DNA of 64,000 nucleotides from Capsicum annuum (taxonomy: Eukaryota > Streptophyta > Magnoliopsida > Solanales > Solanaceae), in contig NC_061116.1 in NCBI RefSeq assembly GCF_002878395.1, positions 122,781,680-122,845,679 of the forward strand, read 5' to 3'. Within the stretch, counting starts at the first letter, position 1; each line of letters opens with the position of its first letter. The position numbers and the translations under genes are program-made. The notes beneath the pieces were generated by a model. It searched no databases and had not been told where the DNA came from. It saw nothing but the letters and a program-made list of their open reading frames with translations. Shown in pieces: positions 59,050-64,000 of this stretch.

Positions 59050-59740
59050 CATATTTAATTTTCATTCTGTTAATTATCTTCTCAACAAACATGTCGACGA
59101 TTGGACGTAAGGAGTAATTTTGAATCCAGTAGCAATAGCAAGATTTAAGATTTATCTGTTGGGTTTGTGGCAGGGGCTGATTTATGTTATTCCAAATAGA
59201 TTACTCATATGTTGCAACAGATAACTAGTCTATTTCAACAGATAACTCCTTTCGTCTCAAATTACCCTACCCATCCCAAATTGAGATGACACATTGATTA
59301 AGAAAAATAATTAATAACATGCCTATTTTACCATAATACCCTTATTAAATAATGTTTACATTTTAATTTGAAGAAAAAGCGATTAATGCAAAGGGTAAAA
59401 CATGGAATTTGTTTTATCTCTTCTTGATTAATAACAAAAGACAAGTAAAATGAGAAATTAAATTAGGAAATTTGGGACGGGTAATTTGAGACGGAGGGAG
59501 TATTTAATTTTTATTCTGTCTATTATATTCTCAATAAACATGTTGACGATTGGACGTAAAAAATAATTTTGAATCCAGTAGCACTAGTAAAACATAATGG
59601 TTATCTGTTGGGTTTGTGGCAGGGGCTGATTTGTGTTGTTCCAAATAGATTGATCAGTCTGATACAATAGATAATCAGTCTGATGCAACAAATATATCTT
59701 CTGTTGTAATAGGTTACTCATCTGATTCACCAAACGAGTG
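59050..59740. repeat. Duplicated ~200-bp segment split by a Stowaway MITE
   Basis: The segment with ACATGTCGACGATTGGACGTAA, TTTTGAATCCAGTAGCA and TTGGGTTTGTGGCAGGGGCTGAT occurs at 59050-59242 and again at 59503-59720. It is the downstream flank of small gene 2, and the same words (CTCAACATGTCGAC) follow gene 1 at 57345. CAACAGAT-type words close each copy. Confidence 0.7.
59245..59500. mobile_element. Stowaway-type MITE
   Basis: A 256-bp element starts ACTCCTTTCGTCTCAAATTA and ends GTAATTTGAGACGGAGGGAG, with TA on both sides (59243-59244 and 59501-59502). The ends are imperfect reverse complements and match the CTCCCTCCGTC consensus of Stowaway elements. Confidence 0.8.
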
Positions 59741-60242
59741 ATCTGTTTAAATTGTGGGCACTTATGTTGGATTCAGGATTGGCTTCCATCCATTGTTGGA
59801 AAAAACAACAGTAACTTTGTAACCCAGATGACAAATTCAACTAAAAATCATAATTTGACTTACCAAGGTCTCCTATGAAGTAATGTCAAAGTGAAAAGTG
59901 GTGATGTTCAAAACAAAATTTGACCTAAGAAATTGTAAATTAGCAACAACAGTGGTAACAACAACAACAATGGTCGACAAGAAGAAGATGAAGATGATAA
60001 TGAAGTAGAAAATGATGATAATGAAGCAGAAGATGATCAATGAAGCAGCAGTAACAGCAACAATTAATAACAATAATTGTGAAGAGAGAGAAAACAACAA
60101 CGGATGAGAAGAGAGAGACACGCGTCCTTTTTCCCCTTCATTTTCTATTATATTAACTAACATTTGAATCAAAGTATAAATTTAAAAACTTGTGGGTTAT
60201 TTTCAAACTTTTTCAACTTTCTTAATCCATAATAAATTAATT
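59741..60242. other. Non-coding spacer
   Basis: Contains AACAACAGTGG- and GAAGATGATAATGAAG-type low-complexity tracts (59940-60080). The hydrophobic frame on the minus strand here comes from those tracts. No gene seen. Confidence 0.5.
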
Positions 60243-61060
60243 GTCACCTCCATATTGAAGTTAGCTCTAGTTCTAACTTTCTTAACTTTCAGCCTTGAGC
60301 ATCTGTGGTAAGAAAATTTAAAACTCAAAGTAGCAGTGCCAGAATTAAAAGATTCTTCTTCCATTGGAAAGATAACTCTAAGAACTACAATGAGTTAAAA
60401 TCATGTCCAAAAGATGATTTGTGTAGATATAGCTTTGAAGTCAACTCGAATTCTGCCTCGTTCAACTTTTTTTCCAACTTTGAGCATCTGTGGTATAAAA
60501 TTCATAATTCAGTGTAGGAGTGACGAAAAAACGAGCTTCTTGTTTGGTTGGAAAGATAACTCACAAAATTACAATATATAAAAAAAATATTATGGTCAAA
60601 AGATCTCTAGATTTGTACAGATACTTCTTCGAATTCAGCTCGATTTCTGCCTTAATTTTTTTTAGCTTTGGGCGTCTGTGGTATAAAAATCCATAACTCG
60701 GTGTACGAGTAACGAAATTATGAGCTTATTATTTTGTTAGAAAAAGGTCTCCAAAAAGTACAATATGTGCAAAACTTACAGTCAAAAGATCTCCGAATGT
60801 GTACAGTATTGCTTTGAAGTCAGCTCGAATTCTGCCTTGTTCAACTTTTCTTTCAGCTTTGAGCGTCTATTATATAAAATCCATAACTCAGTGTAGGAGT
60901 AAAGAAATCACAAGCTTCTTGTTTTTTTAGAAAGAAGAATGCAAGAATTATAAGCAATATAAAAATCACAGCCGAATGATTTATGAATTTGTTTAGATTT
61001 TTCTTTGAATTTGGCTTGAATTCTGTCGTGCTCGTCTACGGTATAAAATCCATTAAGAGG
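60243..61060 (+). repeat. About 187-bp repeat array, opposite orientation to 36.8-37.3 kb
   Basis: Unit marks (TCAACTCGAATTCTGCC, TCAGCTCGATTTCTGCC and similar) fall near 60256, 60440, 60630, 60819 and 61010, about 185-190 bp apart. Each unit has GAGC(A/G)TCTGTGGTATAAAAT, GGAAAGATAACTC and AAAAGATCTC. This is the reverse complement of the array at 29850/36839-37260. Confidence 0.82.
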
Positions 61061-61440
61061 ATCAAGTCTATTTATTGGTCTACTACATTGTAAAATATGA
61101 TCTCTAGAATCATTACCAAGAGAATGCACATAAATCTTATGGATCTACTAGTGATCCAACCAATCAGCCTTTGTACCCGACAGACTAATTTCTGATAATA
61201 TCACTTTTGAGTTGATTAAAGAATATGGTAGGAAACTAGGAATATCACTGAAGTATTATATTGTATGTTACTATCAATTATGTTTATTTTGATTGTTATT
61301 TAAAATATATTGTATGATACTGTTTGATTCTATAGTTAGATAATTGTGAAAGTCCCATTTTATGTAATCATAGATTTGGTGGAGTCGCCTCGTTACCTTT
61401 TTTTTTTCCTTCTTCATTTTACCTTAATTTATAATTATAG
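61061..61440. other. Non-coding spacer
   Basis: AT-rich, with a T-run near 61400. No gene or recognisable element. Confidence 0.4.
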
Positions 61441-61452
61441 TAGTCTACCTTG

Positions 61453-61609
61453 TATCCTATACAAGGATGTGACCTAGTGGTTCAATGAAATTGGATTGAC
61501 CACCATGAAATCTCAGGTGCAATTCCTAACAAAGACGGACGGTATCCTGTAAAATTAGTTGAGGTGCGCGGATGTTGGTCCGAACACCACAGTTATCCCA
61601 GAAAAAAGG
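61453..61609 (+). mobile_element. tRNA-derived SINE (Solanaceae type), internally shortened
   Basis: A 157-bp element flanked by a perfect 12-bp TSD TAGTCTACCTTG (61441-61452 and 61610-61621). It has an A-box-like GTGACCTAGTGGTTC, a B-box-like GGTGCAATTCC, then GGTATCCTGTAAAATTAG, GTTGAGGTGCGCG and an A-rich end. Solanaceae SINEs of this type normally have a longer middle; here the part after the B box is missing. It would have been transcribed by Pol III from the internal boxes. Confidence 0.85.
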
Positions 61610-61734
61610 TAGTCTACCTTGATCAAGATGTTTGTCAAACTTATCTATTTAATTCTTTATTAAAAATAAATAAATAAGTTTTCTATGATAAATACTATAT
61701 TCAAAATACATGGTTAATAGTATATACAGAAAAG

Positions 61735-62035
61735 AGTTAGAAATATTCTTCAAGTATTGAAATTAATTCAAAAATACCCTCAATTAACACTATTGGGTCA
61801 GGAATACCCTTCAAGTATTCAAATTGGTTCAAAAATACTCCTCCTTCCACCTTTATGGCTCAAAAATACCCTTGCAACTAACTATTTTTTAAAATTATAA
61901 ATAAAACTTCGGAAAAGGATCAGAAATACCCTTCAAGTATTGAAATTGGTTCAAAAATATTCCTCCATCCATTTTTATGGATCAAAAATACCCTTACAAC
62001 TAACGATTTTTTAAAATCATAATTAAAAATTTTAT
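61735..62035. repeat. Short tandem repeat AATACCCTTCAAGTATT
   Basis: The phrase AATACCCTTCAAGTATTGAAATTGGTTCAAAAATA recurs at about 61745 (variant), 61806 and 61926, the last two about 120 bp apart with TTTTATGG(C/A)TCAAAAATACCC between. Origin is open; it may be a decayed MITE cluster. Confidence 0.55.
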
Positions 62036-62547
62036 TAAATGCATGACAATTTTCTATTGATAGAAACTAAATTAATTAAAATTTTAAGCCCAATCCGGAC
62101 TCAACTAAAATTACCCGATCCAAACCCTACAAAATTAATCATACTTTTGATAGGTGAATGGTGTGAAGTGTGTGGCGTGACATGGTCTCACACGAGGAAT
62201 GCCCTTGCCAGTGGTGGCAAGACAATTTGATGTGTATAAATAAAAATAGTGACAATTATTTAGGAAAGAATATAGTATTTTTTTTTATACAAACTAAATG
62301 TGTCACGTAAATAAAATGGAGGAAGTAACAAGATCGCATTGTTTAAGAGTGGCATAACCAAGGAATCTTAATTAGTTTTGCTAGCTAACACAGAGAAATA
62401 TACATCACAAAGAAATACCAAACTAATATTATAATTAGGGGATAGAATTCTTCACAATATTACATTAGAATGACAGATTCTAAGTCAACAAAGTTTTTAC
62501 ATTTGATAGCAAAAATTACTCATGCTATCGGGTAGTTTTAATTGGGG

Positions 62548-63200
62548 CAAATTTTGTACGATTTGGGTTGGGTAATTTGAGTTGGGTCCGGATTAAATTT
62601 AATATTTTAATTAATTTAGTTTCTGTTGGGTTCAAGTTAAAAATATGAATGGAAAATAGAGGGAATTAAGTGGAGGAAAAGTTGAGATACCACTTGAAAA
62701 GGGAAAGTGTACTAAAAATAAGAAAAGCCTACTAATTCTCCCACATTGGTGGGAGAATGAAACTTTAATGTGTTTATATTAATAAACACAAACTCCACAT
62801 AGTAAGTGAGGCAAGAACCAAGAGGTGCCTCGCGCCTTGTCATCGTCGCTTGCTAGACTTCAGCTTCGGATTTGGATTTTTGTACGATTTGGGTCGAGTA
62901 GTTTGAGTTGGGTCCGGATTGAATTTAACATTTTAATAATTTAGTTTTTGTTAGGTTCAAGTTAAAAGTGTGAATGGAAAATGGAGGAAACTAAGTGGAG
63001 GAAAATTGAGATAACACTTAAAAAAGGAAAGTGTACTAAAAAATAAGGAAAGTCTACTAATTCTCCCACATTGGTGGGAGAATGAAACTTTCATATGTTC
63101 ATATTAAGAAACATAAACTCCACATGGTAAGTGAGGCAAGAACCAAGAGATGCCTTGCACCGTTGTCATTGCTCGCTTGCTCGACTCGGCTTCGTCTTCA
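62548..63200 (+). repeat. 325-bp tandem duplication spanning the start of a copia LTR
   Basis: Two units (62548-62872 and 62873-~63200) each hold TTTGTACGATTTGGGT, GAGTTGGGTCCGGATT, the LTR start TGTT(G/A)GGTTCAAG (62624 and 62949), CTCCCACATTGGTGGGAGAATG and AAGTGAGGCAAGAACCAAGAG. The second LTR start gives a length close to the family norm. Confidence 0.8.
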
Positions 63201-63924
63201 TATTTGGATTTGGAATTGGATAATGATCGATTGATGAGATTAAGTTTTTAGATAAAATTTATTTGAAACATAGTCTGAAAATCCAAGGAGGAAAATGAGT
63301 GCATGCATGCAGTGCAGAAATGACTGCTGCCTCGAAAGGGACGCAACCTTTTGAGAAAATGACATACTATTTTGCAAAAGGGGTGACTGTACGGATGGTT
63401 GTGACTGTTTAGAAAAAATACACAATGTTTTGAATGGACAGACGTGACTGTTCCAAAGAATACACCTTTCCAATGAACCATTGTCATCTTTCGAAAGGGG
63501 CATTTCATGGCTATATAAACCTGAATTTTTTCCATAGATTTACTAACAAATTTTTCTGTACTGGAAAAAATATTTCTTTGCTTATAAAATACTCCGTGTG
63601 ATCATCTCGCATAGAGTGAGTTCAAAGAAAACCAGAAAGTTTGAGGTACCGCTACATTCTGATTGTGAAGCCATTTTCTCCTGGGAGGAAAATTCCTTAA
63701 ACTCAGGTACTTGAGGGAAATTATTTTCTTAAGAACACTCCGTGAATTCGGAGGACTTGGCTTATTTTGTTTTTATCTAATTTCTTAAATAACATACTTC
63801 TTTGATAGATCATATTGAACTTATGTTAAGGGTGTTGAAGAAACTTCATAAGTGTTCTTGAAAAGTTTTGAACTTGTGTTGAAGTTTGTTTTGCCAAAAT
63901 ACAGATTGTGTACCCGAAACAACA
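62949..63924 (+). mobile_element. 5' LTR of a plus-strand copia element, same family as 29954-36833
   Basis: From TGTTAGG (62949) to AACAACA (63924), 976 bp, against 1015-1040 bp in the other copy. If the outer start at 62624 is used it is 1301 bp. It shares CCCACATTGGTGGGAG, the GTGAGGCAAGA block and the GATCGATTGATGAGAT block with the minus-strand LTRs. Interior sequence starts ATCTTAAGGAAATAAC and is cut by the window end, so gag-pol lies outside. Confidence 0.8.
63512..63519 (+). promoter_or_regulatory. TATA box of the copia LTR
   Basis: TATATAAA in GGCTATATAAACCTG, about two thirds into the LTR, as expected for the U3/R border. Transcription would start near 63545. Confidence 0.6.
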
Positions 63925-64000
63925 ATCTTAAGGAAATAACTTTCATAATTTGTATTGCTTGGTTTATGGAGATTAAATCTTTAAGCTTTCTACTCTGTTT

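Noticed and set aside
59873..60172. Hydrophobic 99-residue frame on the minus strand
   Set aside because: Composition comes from AACAAC and GATGATAATGAAG tracts; no start context, homologue or conserved pattern.
61453..61609. A tRNA gene suggested by A- and B-box-like words
   Set aside because: There is no cloverleaf of tRNA length; the TSD and A-rich end identify a SINE.
63240..63535. Two overlapping minus-strand frames of 87 and 95 residues
   Set aside because: They lie antisense within the U3 part of a copia LTR upstream of its TATA box.

Overview
The window is plant nuclear DNA, most likely from a Solanaceae species and plausibly pepper (Capsicum). The basis is spliced genes with plant-type introns, AT-rich intergenic DNA, plant L1, Ty3/gypsy chromovirus and Ty1/copia elements, a tRNA-derived SINE of the Solanaceae type, and Ulp1-protease/DUF1985 genes of the kind carried by plant Mutator-like transposons. 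The genus call is inference. Only one gene looks intact: a two-exon class IV (GH19) chitinase at 13698-14982. Nearly everything else is nested, decayed transposable-element sequence.

Layout. 1-789: AT-rich, no gene seen. 803-8442: minus-strand L1-type LINE with a 13-bp target-site duplication (TSD), split by a 2.6-kb solo LTR (4013-6658, TSD TCTGT). 8480-8965: hairpin MITE and a short tandem repeat. 9625-11427: non-autonomous Mutator-like element with ~140-bp terminal inverted repeats. 11659-13100: miniature LTR element (TRIM) with a Stowaway MITE in one LTR. 13617-15110: chitinase gene with its TATA box. 15135-28830: a second LINE 3' fragment broken into three pieces by a chromodomain gypsy element (15435-24654) and by a non-coding LTR element (25014-28565). 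29954-36833: minus-strand copia element (TSD TAAAC), inserted into an array of ~187-bp repeats.

37.2-60.2 kb is the unusual part. It holds a 2.7-kb inverted duplication of a coiled-coil gene fragment (37375-40085), two different Ulp1/DUF1985 pseudogenes in convergent orientation (41774-45370 plus, 46029-49290 minus), a 179-bp tandem array, a ~4-kb inverted duplication centred at 54609, and two paralogous small coiled-coil genes with near-identical TATA regions. Short repeats built on a self-complementary CTGTTGCAACAG-like core are scattered through its introns and spacers. Arrays of the ~187-bp repeat lie on both sides in opposite orientation (29850/36839-37260 and 60243-61060).

61-64 kb holds a SINE with a 12-bp TSD and the 5' LTR of a plus-strand copy of the same copia family, cut by the window edge.

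The chitinase is the only probable host protein gene and would act in the apoplast on chitin. The element genes work only within their own cycles (gag-pol, ORF1/ORF2, Ulp1/DUF1985 cargo), and all carry stops or frameshifts. Coordinates of repeat arms and degenerate exons are read by eye and are approximate to tens of bases, except where a TSD or splice site fixes them.
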